Origin: Bacteroidia bacterium
Lineage (GTDB): Bacteria > Bacteroidota > Bacteroidia > Chitinophagales > UBA2359
NCBI GenBank assembly: GCA_030427245.1
Contig: JAUHXA010000028.1
Coordinates: 1 to 64,000 of the forward strand
Direction of reading: 5' to 3'
Length of the DNA stretch: 64,000 nucleotides
Shown here: in pieces, positions 34,611 through 43,659 of the stretch
How positions within the stretch are numbered: position 1 is the first letter of the stretch
How the letters are laid out: the number at the start of each line of letters is the position of its first letter
Notes under the pieces: generated by a model
Databases searched by the model: none
What the model was told of the DNA's origin: nothing
What the model saw: the letters and a program-made list of their open reading frames with translations, nothing else
Translations under genes and position numbers: made by a program

Positions 34611-35822
34611 ATGATAAATAAAATTACTTTTAAAAATTATAAACTCTTCAAAGAGAAACAAGAGTTAGAATTAAAGCCCTTAACTATTTTAATTGGTAAG
34701 AATAGTTCTGGTAAAAGCTCCATTACAAAATTGTTGACTTTGATTGAAGGTTCGCTAAATGCTGATTTTGAAGTTCCTTTTTTATTGGAAAATGATAAAG
34801 TAGAATTAGGAGGCGAGTTTAGAGATTTATTGTACGGAAGATACCCTACAGGAATATTGGAGTTTGATATTGAAACAGAAGAAAATACATTGAGTATTCA
34901 AATTGCTTCTAATACTAATGGAGGTCGTCCAAAAATTATTCGTTGGAGACTTAATTCAGGGATTGATTTGAAGTACGATGATTCTATAGGAAAATATATT
35001 AATCAAAATGATGGAACAAAATACAATTGTACTTTTGAAGGGTTTAATTTAAAGAACTCTATTCCTAAAACTCTTATAGAGAAAAACAATACTAATCTCG
35101 AAAGTAAAGAGTTTTTTTTAACAACTAACTATATTGGACCTTACAGATGTGTACCCGAAAGAATTCTCAACTTGCCATTGAGAGAACCAAACGCTATAAA
35201 AATGGGGAAGGATGGAAAGTTTGCATATCCTTTTTTGGTAAATGATAAAGTAAATAATGAAGGTGAAATATTAGGGGAATTAAGTCGTTGGTATAAAAAA
35301 GTTTTTGATGGATGGGAACTTAATATTGCTTCAATAACCTCACAAGATTATAAATTGGAACTCGTAAAGGAAAACCCTAAAATGGAAGTTAATTTTAGAG
35401 ATGTTGGACAAGGAATGATTCAATCCTTACCTTTGGTTTTGAGTTCTTTTATTCCTTCTTCCAATCCTAATTCAATACATATTTTTGAGCAACCTGAATT
35501 GCATTTGCATCCTGCTGCACATGGAGACCTATCAGAACGATTTGCTACCTCTACTATTGAATCTCACAAACGATATTTAATCGAAACTCATTCAAAAAAT
35601 TTTGTACTTAGGCTTCGAAGACTTATTGCAGAGAAAAAATTAGATAGAAATTCATTAGTAATTTATTATGTCGACTATGATGAAGAAAACGGAGAAAGTA
35701 TTTTGAAGGAAATAAATGTTGACGAGGCAGGAGAAGTAGATTATTGGCCTGAACATATTTTTAATGAGAGTTTGGGCGAGGTATTGGCTATTCGAAAAGC
35801 TCAAAAATTACATAATTTATGA
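34611..35822 (+). CDS. AAA ATPase, AAA15/OLD-like with DUF3696-type C terminus
   Basis: 403 residues, ABC/SMC-like ATPase. Walker A is GKNSSGKSS (29-37), a signature-like VGQGMIQSLP is at 265-274, Walker B is IHIFEQPE (289-296) in FEQPELHLHP, and the H-loop is ETHS (325-328). The C-terminal region LVIYYVDYDEENGES followed by DYWPEHIFNE resembles DUF3696 tails. Relatives include the ATPase of OLD, Gabija and PARIS (AriA), which sense phage triggers and release or activate a nuclease. The gene ends in an ATGA overlap with the TOPRIM gene. The region is much more AT-rich than its flanks. Confidence 0.88.
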   Translation: MINKITFKNYKLFKEKQELELKPLTILIGKNSSGKSSITKLLTLIEGSLNADFEVPFLLENDKVELGGEFRDLLYGRYPTGILEFDIETEENTLSIQIASNTNGGRPKIIRWRLNSGIDLKYDDSIGKYINQNDGTKYNCTFEGFNLKNSIPKTLIEKNNTNLESKEFFLTTNYIGPYRCVPERILNLPLREPNAIKMGKDGKFAYPFLVNDKVNNEGEILGELSRWYKKVFDGWELNIASITSQDYKLELVKENPKMEVNFRDVGQGMIQSLPLVLSSFIPSSNPNSIHIFEQPELHLHPAAHGDLSERFATSTIESHKRYLIETHSKNFVLRLRRLIAEKKLDRNSLVIYYVDYDEENGESILKEINVDEAGEVDYWPEHIFNESLGEVLAIRKAQKLHNL

Positions 35823-36859
35823 GGGTAGCAATTCTAAAAGATATTTTCGAGAAAAAGGATAATTATAGAGACTTAGATAGGTTGTGGAATACGATTGAAA
35901 ATAGGCATAAATTATTCTTGAAAGATGAGGAGGATATTGAAGGGTTGATGGAGTCTGATTGGTTTGATTCCCAAAGGGAAACTATACAGCAAGAGATTTA
36001 TGAACTGATTGTTTTCTATCTACAAAATTCTTCTAAACTAAATCCTAATATTACAATATCGAATGAACCAAATCCAGAATATTTTTCAATAAGAGAGGCA
36101 GATAGGTATTTGAAAGAAACATTCGTTATTCTTTTAGAGAATAGTTTGAATGACGGTCATTTTGTAGATGCTTTGATAAAATGTTTTCCTAAATACGGGA
36201 GTTTAATCCAAGAACACAAAGAAGAAGGGTGGCTTGAATATGGTATGGGAGGTGGTACGACTATAAAGGAAGTTATAGTGACTAAATTGACTTCTTATAC
36301 TAGCGAAATTTTCACTAAGCCTAAATTTACTTATCTTAGATATTTTGTGATTTTGGATAGCGATAAGAAATATCCTGAAATGGAATTGGAAAGCGGAAAA
36401 ATAAGGTTGGTTCATTTTTTAGAAGAAAACAAAATTCCATTTCATATTCTCGAAAAAAGAGAAATGGAAAACTACCTACCCAATAAAGTGATAGACTCTA
36501 TTTTGGATAATAGAGAATTGATAGACGCTTATTTGAGGTTGTCTCCTATTCAGAAAGATTATTTTGATTTACAAAAAACCTTTTCAGGTAAAGAATTCAG
36601 AAAACTACAACTATTAGAGGAATTTCAAGAACTCTATAGGGATGTAAGCGAAGAGGATGTAAAGATTTTTAGAAAAAATAGTTTCAATCAAATTTATCAA
36701 CATTTCAAATCTGAGTTCCCAAAATTGTTCCAACATCCTCTTGTAACAAAAGGAAATTTGTTGAAGAGGTGTGAGCATCACTCCAATAATCCAGAAGAAC
36801 ATCCTTATAATCCAAATGAGTTGCCAGATTTATTGAAAAAAATAATTGAGTTATTATGA
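35819..36859 (+). CDS. TOPRIM-like protein, OLD/DUF4435-type (putative nuclease)
   Basis: 346 residues. I read a diverged TOPRIM fold: the first acidic motif ILLENSLNDGHF (Glu107, Asp112), then ILDSDKK (Asp180 and Asp182, the DxD pair), and EKREMENYL (residues 212-220), a phrase typical of DUF4435 and OLD C-terminal domains. The order and spacing agree with a TOPRIM core. Residues 1-90 are helical and unrecognised. In PARIS the AriB effector is DUF4435 and cleaves tRNA, so RNA as well as DNA is possible. ATGA overlaps on both sides tie it to the ATPase and the DUF262 gene. The assignment is from motif reading; the fold is not proven. Confidence 0.7.
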   Translation: MRVAILKDIFEKKDNYRDLDRLWNTIENRHKLFLKDEEDIEGLMESDWFDSQRETIQQEIYELIVFYLQNSSKLNPNITISNEPNPEYFSIREADRYLKETFVILLENSLNDGHFVDALIKCFPKYGSLIQEHKEEGWLEYGMGGGTTIKEVIVTKLTSYTSEIFTKPKFTYLRYFVILDSDKKYPEMELESGKIRLVHFLEENKIPFHILEKREMENYLPNKVIDSILDNRELIDAYLRLSPIQKDYFDLQKTFSGKEFRKLQLLEEFQELYRDVSEEDVKIFRKNSFNQIYQHFKSEFPKLFQHPLVTKGNLLKRCEHHSNNPEEHPYNPNELPDLLKKIIELL

Positions 36860-38442
36860 GTAGTCCAATAAAAATAATTCCTAAAGTAACTCGACTTATT
36901 CATATGATGGATATGATTAACAAAGGAGAGATAAAAATTCCTTCCTTTCAGCGAGATTATATTTGGAATAAAGGACAGAAAATAGATTTATTTGAGAGTA
37001 TTCAATTAGAATACCCTATAGGAACAATCCTTTTATGGAAGCCTGATAATGAATTTAATGTCAATCATGAATTAGGACCCTATAATATAAATAAGATTAG
37101 TAAAAATGGGTTTTACTATATATTGGATGGTTTTCAACGTCTATCTACTCTTTTTGGCTCATTAACAAACCCTAATAAAACAAACCATATAGTTGACCAA
37201 GATAAACGAAAAGATTTTTCAATACATTATGATTTAGAAAAAGAAGAATTTAATATTCCTCGTAGTGAACCTACAGATTTAACTAATCTTCCTATATATA
37301 AATTAATTGATACTTATGAGTATTTAGATTTTGTAGAAAAAATGAAAAGCAAATCGCTAAAAAAGCAGAATATTGATAGGTTAATTGGAGTCGGTAGGAA
37401 GTTATCATCTACATTAATTGATTATGAGATTCCTTACGTGGAAATACATGGAGGAGATATAGAAAAGGCAGTTAATATTTTTTCGAAAGTTAATTCAAAA
37501 GGCTCCCCTATTTCTAAAGATTGGATGGTTTCTGCACTTACAAGTAATGAGGCAAAAGATTTTAATTTAGGAGAGATTATAGAGAATTTACTAAATGAAT
37601 TAAATGAATACAATTTTCAGGATTTAAAAAGAGAAGTAATCCTACAATGTATTCAGAGTTCTTTTGGTAAAATATATTTTGACTTGAATATTGAAGATTT
37701 AGTAAAAAGAGCAGATTTTATTGAAAAAACCTATAAAACAATAAAAAGCATAAAAATAGCTATTCAATTTTTATATGAAGAACTAGTAGTATTAGAAAGA
37801 AAATTATTGCCTTATAATAACCAACTCATCTTCATTACCTATTTCTTCAACCAAATAGATAATCCTTCACAAAAACAATTGAAAAAACTAAAAAAATGGT
37901 TTTGGATAACAACCTACTCCAATTACTTTACTATTTATTCACTAAGTAAAATACGAACAGCTTTTGAACAGTTTAAGGACTTTATTGAAGGTAGAAATGA
38001 CAACCCTGTTTTTAATGATAAACCTAAAATTCCATTTTCAATAGCAGAATTTCCTAAAAAAGTATTTAGAGGTAGTGTTCGTTATTCAGCATTGGAATTG
38101 TTTCTCCTAAATCATTCTAATGATTTCGAGAAGGTTAATTCAAGAGATATAGACTCCCTCGAACAATATTATTTATTTTTTGGAGAGAAAATACCAGAAA
38201 ATTTAGTCCCTATTGTGCAATATTTTGAGGAAGAAGACAATCGTTTTATAAAACCTGCAAAATACAAGGATTTACAATTTTTATTAACAAAAGAAGTTTA
38301 CAAGCCTATTTTCCAAAAACTTTTTCTAACAGAAGATATGATTGGAAAATCTCAAGAAGAAGTTCTGAAATTGAGAAAAGAATTGATAATAAAAGCTGAA
38401 AGGAAATTTGTTGAAGAGCTTGATTTGATTTACGAAATATGA
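36856..38442 (+). CDS. DUF262 domain-containing protein (ParB-like/GmrS-type)
   Basis: 528 residues. The N-terminal DUF262 domain has IPSFQRDYIW (28-37) and the catalytic-style DGFQRLSTL (91-99), where the usual second residue Q is F. FSKVNSKGSPI follows at about 211-221. Such domains hydrolyse nucleotides and power or regulate modified-DNA restriction in GmrSD. I find no C-terminal HNH (DUF1524) motif; the last ~120 residues are helical, ending in a basic helix (LRKELIIKAERKF). Without that nuclease the protein may regulate the TOPRIM partner. Very AT-rich codon use, last gene of the overlap-joined cassette. Confidence 0.85.
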   Translation: MSSPIKIIPKVTRLIHMMDMINKGEIKIPSFQRDYIWNKGQKIDLFESIQLEYPIGTILLWKPDNEFNVNHELGPYNINKISKNGFYYILDGFQRLSTLFGSLTNPNKTNHIVDQDKRKDFSIHYDLEKEEFNIPRSEPTDLTNLPIYKLIDTYEYLDFVEKMKSKSLKKQNIDRLIGVGRKLSSTLIDYEIPYVEIHGGDIEKAVNIFSKVNSKGSPISKDWMVSALTSNEAKDFNLGEIIENLLNELNEYNFQDLKREVILQCIQSSFGKIYFDLNIEDLVKRADFIEKTYKTIKSIKIAIQFLYEELVVLERKLLPYNNQLIFITYFFNQIDNPSQKQLKKLKKWFWITTYSNYFTIYSLSKIRTAFEQFKDFIEGRNDNPVFNDKPKIPFSIAEFPKKVFRGSVRYSALELFLLNHSNDFEKVNSRDIDSLEQYYLFFGEKIPENLVPIVQYFEEEDNRFIKPAKYKDLQFLLTKEVYKPIFQKLFLTEDMIGKSQEEVLKLRKELIIKAERKFVEELDLIYEI

Positions 38443-38490
38443 AAACTTTGATGGGCATCCACCTTTTTTACTCCAACGATATAACCAAAG

Positions 38491-41202
38491 ATGAACAAAC
38501 ACAATCTACAAACCTTACTACTATTCACATTCTTAATTGCTATCACCTTCTCCTGCAAAAACACCAAAAAAACCCAAACCAATAACAACCGCTACAATCC
38601 CGAATTAGCAGAATTGGTAGATAGAATGACAGGTTCCTTCAACAGCTATCGGCAATCCATAGACGACCCTTCCTACTACAATATCACCCTCGAAATGCAC
38701 CAAATTTGGGAAGACCGAAACGATGGCTATTGGCTATACGTAGAACAAGCAGTGGCGAGCATGAAGCACAAACCTTATCGCCAAAGAGTGTATCATGTTA
38801 CGGCTCTAAATCCACGAACTTTTTCGAGTGAAGTCTATAAACTGCCCAACGAAAAGCGGTTCATTGGAGCGTATAAGCAGAAAAATGCTTTTTTGACGCT
38901 TACGCCTGACTCTTTGGAGCTTAGAGATGGATGTGCAATTGTGTTGCGAAAAGAAATGGATGCCTTTGTGGGGCAAACCAAAGAAAAAGAATGTGGCAGC
39001 ACCTTGCGAGGAGCGACCTATGCGACTTCAAAAGTGAATATTTACAAAGACCGCCTCGAAAGCTGGGACCAAGGCTTCAATGACCAAGATTCGCAAGTTT
39101 GGGGGGCAGTCAAAGGACCTTATATTTTTGACAAAATGGAAAAAATAGAACTCAAATATCCCAAAGCCAAACGAGAAGATGTGGTGGACAATTACCACGG
39201 CGAAAAAATCAAAGACCCTTACCGTTGGCTCGAAGACGAAAACAGCGAAGAAACGAAGGATTGGGTAAAAGCCCAAAACAAATTGACCCGAGAATACATG
39301 AACAATGTGCCGTTTCGCCAACGTATTGAAGGGAGATTGAAGGAGTTGTGGCAGTTCCCGAAATATTCAACATTGGAGGAAAAGGGCAAGTATTTCTACT
39401 TTTTCAAAAATGATGGGCTGCAAAATCATTCGGTGATGTACGAACAGAAAGGATTGAACGCTCGACCAAAAGTATTTCTCGACCCCAACGAATTTTCGGA
39501 CGATGGTTTGTTGTCCTTGACCAATCACTCCTTTTCCAAAGACGGTAAATACATGGTCTATGGTGTGTCAAAAGGTGGTTCGGATTGGCGAGAGTTTTAT
39601 GTATTGAAGAACGGCAAAAAGCAGCGAGACATTTTGAAGGGCATCAAGTTTGCAGGGGCTGCATGGTACAAAGATGGCTTTTTTTACAGCCGATATGAGC
39701 AACCCGAAGAGGGCAAAGAACTGTCCGCTAAAAACGAATTACAGCGTATTTATTACCACGAATTGGGTGAATCACAAGAGCAAGACCAATTGGTATTTGA
39801 AGAAACCCGTTTTCCGAAAAGAAACCACAGTGCAAAAACTACTTCTGACGAAAATTATTTGATTATCAACGCTTCGGAAGGTACAGACTACAATGCCTTG
39901 TATTTCGCTAAAACCAAAAAATGGGACAAAGGCTTTGAACCGATTGTTGAAGATTTTACAAGCAACAATTATGTAATTGACAACATTGGGGACGACCTTT
40001 TGGTGCATACCGACCGAGATGCGCCGAATTGGAAATTGGTGCTTATCAATCCCAATCGCCCCAAAGAAAAGAGGTGGGAAACGGTCATTGCAGAAAGCGA
40101 AAATGTATTGAATGATGTATGGTTGGCAGACGACAAAATCGTAGCGCATTACTTAGAAGATGTCAAAAGCAAATTGGTGGTGTATAGTTTGAAGGGCGAA
40201 AAATTGGGTGAAATTCCATTGCCAAGTGTAGGGATGGTGAAAGAGTTTTCGAGCAATCGAGATTCCGATGTGGTCTTTTACAAATTTGAATCTTTTTTGA
40301 TGCCTCCAACGGTGTATCAGTACAATTTAGCAGATGAAACCCAAGTAGCAAAAGCCCTCTATAAATCTGATATTGATTTCCCTTTTGAAGACTACGAAAC
40401 CAAACAGGTTTTTTACACTTCAAAGGACGGTACAAAAATCCCAATGTTCATCACCCACCACAAAGACACCGAATTGGATGGTCACAATCCAACTTTATTG
40501 TATGCTTATGGCGGTTTCAATGTGGTACGTGAACCCGAATTCAAAATCGAAAATTTGCCGTTTTACGAAGCAGGTGGAGTCTATGCGGTGGCGAATATCA
40601 GAGGCGGCGCAGAGTATGGCGAAGATTGGCACAAGGCGGGAATGTTGAACAAAAAACAAAATGTATTTGACGACTTCATTGCAGCAGCCGAATATTTGAT
40701 TGACAAAGGATATACCAATTCCGAAAAATTGGCGGTGACGGGTCGCTCCAACGGTGGCTTGTTGATTGGTGCGGTGATGAATCAACGCCCCGAACTCTTC
40801 AAAGTGGCAATGCCAGTAGTAGGGGTGATGGACATGCTTCGCTATCAGAAATTTACCATCGGTTGGGCATGGGTTGGAGAATACGGCAGCAGCGATGACA
40901 AACGACAATTTGATTTCCTCAGAGCTTATTCGCCCTACCACAACATCCGCTACAATGCCAACTATCCTTCTACTTTGGTCTTGACCGCCGAGCGTGATGA
41001 CCGAGTAGTTCCTGCTCATTCCCACAAGTTTACAGCAGAATTACAACACGCTTACAAAGGCGAAAATCCAATCTTGACCCGCATTGACGCTGCTTCTGGT
41101 CATGGCGCAGGTGGTAGCGGCAAAACGGTGACAAACTATATTGAAGAATATGCCGATAGATGGGCGTTTTTGTTTTGGGAGTTGGGGATGTTTCCTAAGT
41201 AA
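38491..41202 (+). CDS. CpeT/CpcT-like domain fused to prolyl oligopeptidase (S9), lipoprotein
   Basis: 903 residues in one uninterrupted frame. A lipoprotein signal ends at Cys22 (LIAITFSC). Residues about 36-215 look like a CpeT/CpcT (DUF1001) domain: GSFNSYRQSIDDPSYY, GYWLYVEQA, YRQRVYHV, a GC(A/E)-type cysteine, LRGATYATSKVNIY, ESWDQGF and VWGAVKGPYIF. In cyanobacteria this domain is a chromophore lyase; elsewhere the role is unclear. Residues about 222-903 are an S9A prolyl oligopeptidase: YHGEKIKDPYRWLEDE opens it, and the catalytic triad is Ser753 (GRSNGG), Asp836 (ERDDRVVP) and His871 (GHGAGG). It is therefore a surface- or periplasm-anchored peptidase. The gene follows the AT-rich cassette. 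Confidence 0.85.
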   Translation: MNKHNLQTLLLFTFLIAITFSCKNTKKTQTNNNRYNPELAELVDRMTGSFNSYRQSIDDPSYYNITLEMHQIWEDRNDGYWLYVEQAVASMKHKPYRQRVYHVTALNPRTFSSEVYKLPNEKRFIGAYKQKNAFLTLTPDSLELRDGCAIVLRKEMDAFVGQTKEKECGSTLRGATYATSKVNIYKDRLESWDQGFNDQDSQVWGAVKGPYIFDKMEKIELKYPKAKREDVVDNYHGEKIKDPYRWLEDENSEETKDWVKAQNKLTREYMNNVPFRQRIEGRLKELWQFPKYSTLEEKGKYFYFFKNDGLQNHSVMYEQKGLNARPKVFLDPNEFSDDGLLSLTNHSFSKDGKYMVYGVSKGGSDWREFYVLKNGKKQRDILKGIKFAGAAWYKDGFFYSRYEQPEEGKELSAKNELQRIYYHELGESQEQDQLVFEETRFPKRNHSAKTTSDENYLIINASEGTDYNALYFAKTKKWDKGFEPIVEDFTSNNYVIDNIGDDLLVHTDRDAPNWKLVLINPNRPKEKRWETVIAESENVLNDVWLADDKIVAHYLEDVKSKLVVYSLKGEKLGEIPLPSVGMVKEFSSNRDSDVVFYKFESFLMPPTVYQYNLADETQVAKALYKSDIDFPFEDYETKQVFYTSKDGTKIPMFITHHKDTELDGHNPTLLYAYGGFNVVREPEFKIENLPFYEAGGVYAVANIRGGAEYGEDWHKAGMLNKKQNVFDDFIAAAEYLIDKGYTNSEKLAVTGRSNGGLLIGAVMNQRPELFKVAMPVVGVMDMLRYQKFTIGWAWVGEYGSSDDKRQFDFLRAYSPYHNIRYNANYPSTLVLTAERDDRVVPAHSHKFTAELQHAYKGENPILTRIDAASGHGAGGSGKTVTNYIEEYADRWAFLFWELGMFPK

Positions 41203-41210
41203 GGACTTTG

Positions 41211-41218
41211 TATCTTTG
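41211..41218 (+). promoter_or_regulatory. Putative -7 box upstream of era
   Basis: TATCTTTG lies 17 bases before the era ATG. No well-spaced TTTG is seen upstream, so this is a weak call. Confidence 0.3.
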
Positions 41219-41234
41219 CAGAAAATAGCAACAA

Positions 41235-42134
41235 ATGAGCAAGGAAAAAGAAACAACACATAAAGCGGGTTTTGTCAACATCATTGGCAGACCCAACGTA
41301 GGCAAATCTACTTTGATGAACGTCTTAGTAGGCGAAAACTTGGCAATCATTACCTCCAAAGCCCAAACAACACGTCACCGAATTATGGGGATTGTGAACG
41401 GCGAAGATTTTCAAATCGTCTATTCCGATACGCCAGGAATCATTGACCCAAACTACAAGATGCAAGAAGCCATGATGCGTTTTGTGAATGTCGCCTTTAA
41501 AGATGCAGACATTGTATTGTTGATTTTGGACATTACCGAAAAACATAGTTTGGTGGAATGGTATGAGGAGAAATTGAAGAAAATCAAAGTGCCTATCATT
41601 GTGTTGCTCAACAAAATAGATTTGGTGACAAGCCAAGTTGTGGACACCCAAATTGACCTTTGGGAAAAAGCCAAATTTGCGCCCAAAGTTGTGCTTCCTA
41701 TTTCTGCCTTGCACAAAGCCAATATGAATCTCGTTTTTGGGACGATACTGCAATACCTTCCCGAACACCCGCCGTATTACGACAAAGAATCCTTGACCGA
41801 CAAGGACATGCGCTTTTTTGTATCGGAAATTATCCGTGAAAAAATCTTGCTCAATTACAAACAAGAAATACCTTATTCGGTCGAAATCGTAGTCGAAAGC
41901 TTCAAAGAAGAAGAAAATATCACCCGCATTCGTGCCTTGATTCTCACCAACCGAAAGTCGCACAAGCCCATACTGATTGGCAAAGGTGGTTCGATGTTGA
42001 AGAAAGTAGGAACTCAAGCCCGTGAAGACATCGAAAATTTCCTCCAACAAAAGGTTTTTCTGGAATTATTCGTCAAAATCAAGGAAAATTGGCGTGACGA
42101 TGATTTGTTTTTGAAGAACATGGGCTATCATTGA
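41235..42134 (+). CDS. era: GTPase Era
   Basis: 299 residues; essential GTPase that binds the 3' end of 16S rRNA and helps small-subunit assembly. G1 GRPNVGKS (18-25), G2 region with the TT pair (SKAQTTRHRI), G3 DTPG, G4 NKID and G5 SALHKANM are present. The C-terminal KH domain has ILIGKGGSMLKKVGTQAREDIE, ending in LKNMGYH as expected. Length is normal. It is 32 bases from the peptidase gene, but a possible promoter box lies between, so it may be independently expressed. Confidence 0.97.
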   Translation: MSKEKETTHKAGFVNIIGRPNVGKSTLMNVLVGENLAIITSKAQTTRHRIMGIVNGEDFQIVYSDTPGIIDPNYKMQEAMMRFVNVAFKDADIVLLILDITEKHSLVEWYEEKLKKIKVPIIVLLNKIDLVTSQVVDTQIDLWEKAKFAPKVVLPISALHKANMNLVFGTILQYLPEHPPYYDKESLTDKDMRFFVSEIIREKILLNYKQEIPYSVEIVVESFKEEENITRIRALILTNRKSHKPILIGKGGSMLKKVGTQAREDIENFLQQKVFLELFVKIKENWRDDDLFLKNMGYH

Positions 42135-42453
42135 AGAAGGAAAATAACAATGTAAATCAAAATGAAAATCACTGCTTTTGAAGTAAAATGAAATTTATTT
42201 CGTTCATTTCTGGAATCCTATATTTTCTTCAATAAGAAATTTGGCACATAATTAGTAGTATCTACTGCAAAATCAACAGTCTATTTCAGTTTTTGTCATG
42301 CTCACAAGCCATTCAATTTTTGAATTTGAGCTTACAAATTGAAGTTAAACTTTCCACAATCCCCCTTTCACATACCTAATTTTTTGTTTTTTAACTGTCG
42401 CCCACCAAGTACAAAAACTTGACAAACAGTACACTAAACTAAAAAACAGGTCC
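42135..42453. other. Intergenic region without recognised feature (319 bp)
   Basis: Between era and the Omp28-type gene. AT-rich, with no open frame, hairpin or promoter box that I can support. Confidence 0.6.
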
Positions 42454-43596
42454 ATGAAAACGTTTACAATAGCCCTTTTAAGCCTATTTTTCTTTGAAAA
42501 TCTATACGCACAAGCCACCAAAAAAGTCATATTAGAAGATTTAACTGCCTCATGGTGTGGACTTTGTCCAGAGGGAAAACTTACCTATGATTCCCTAATG
42601 GCAAATTTTGACAATGTAATTGGAGTTGGCGTACATGTTAGCGACCCGATGTCCAATGACATAACAGACGCATTAAGCGCAGAATATTCTGGAGGTGGAG
42701 TCAATGTGTTTTTGGTGGATAGACACCTCTTTCAAGACCGCAATTTCGTGCAGTTCTCCTTTCAATACGAACCCATTGCAGAAAAGCTCAACGAGCGATT
42801 GCAGTCTTATTCTCCTGTCAGTGTGAGCATTGAAGACCTTCAATACGATGAATTTAGTCGAGAATTGATTGTAAATGTTCAAGCGCATTTTCACCAAAAC
42901 ATGAGCGACCAAGATTTGCGGTTCAACCTTTGGATAACCGAAGACAGCATTGTAAGAAACGAAGGTGGCTACACACAAAGCAGTTACTTCAATGACTACG
43001 ATGGTCACGCCTATCAAGGTGCGGGTAATCCAATATACAATTTTGCACATCGAAATGTACTTCGTCAATCTTTGGGTGGTTTGTTTGGGATAGAAAATAG
43101 CCTCCCTTCCAACCTTCAAGCAGGAAGCAGCCATGAATTTGAATTTTCGACTGTAATTCCGCCAGAATGGGACATCAATCAGATTTATTTGGTCGGTTTG
43201 GTGCAAAACTATGGTTCAGAACGCTCCCAACAACCTATACTCAATGCTGAGGACATTCGATTGAAGTCATACATTGAAAATGAAGTTTTTGCCACTTCAA
43301 TTGAAGCTCAAGCCAATCCTCTTCAATTGTTCCGCATTTATCCAAATCCCATTTCTATAGCTCCTCTTCAAATTGTTTTCAACCTTTCTTCAACAAGCCT
43401 TGTCCGCCTGCAAGTTTTTGATATTCAAGGTAAAATGATTCGTACTTTGCGTCAAGAGAAGATGAATCAAGGTTTACATACGGTTCGATGGAATTTGCAG
43501 GATACGAGAGGAAACAAAGTTTCAACTGGGCATTATATGATTGTTTTGGAGGATAAAAAAGGCAATCGTCAGGTACAGAAAGTGGTGGTGGAATAA
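42454..43596 (+). CDS. Omp28-like secreted protein with T9SS sorting domain
   Basis: 380 residues. The signal peptide (MKTFTIALLSLFFFENLYAQ) is followed by a thioredoxin-like Omp28-type region with a CxxC pair (C35-x2-C38 in TASWCGLCPEGKL); in this family it is often annotated as an outer-membrane Omp28-related protein. The C-terminal ~90 residues form a type A T9SS sorting domain (FRIYPNPISIAPLQIVF, LQVFDIQGKMIRTL, VSTGHYMIVLED). It should be exported across the outer membrane. The redox role implied by the CxxC is not shown. The gene is preceded by a 319-bp spacer with no clear promoter box. Confidence 0.85.
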   Translation: MKTFTIALLSLFFFENLYAQATKKVILEDLTASWCGLCPEGKLTYDSLMANFDNVIGVGVHVSDPMSNDITDALSAEYSGGGVNVFLVDRHLFQDRNFVQFSFQYEPIAEKLNERLQSYSPVSVSIEDLQYDEFSRELIVNVQAHFHQNMSDQDLRFNLWITEDSIVRNEGGYTQSSYFNDYDGHAYQGAGNPIYNFAHRNVLRQSLGGLFGIENSLPSNLQAGSSHEFEFSTVIPPEWDINQIYLVGLVQNYGSERSQQPILNAEDIRLKSYIENEVFATSIEAQANPLQLFRIYPNPISIAPLQIVFNLSSTSLVRLQVFDIQGKMIRTLRQEKMNQGLHTVRWNLQDTRGNKVSTGHYMIVLEDKKGNRQVQKVVVE

Positions 43597-43659
43597 GAAC
43601 TAAAGAAATGCCACAAAAATACTTATCTTAGTCTTTCAAAATGAAATCTTAAAACTGAG

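Noticed and set aside
42240-42275. TTTGGCACATAATTAGTA as a sigma-54 promoter
   Set aside because: The -12 half (TTGC) is missing, and the pattern fits poorly.
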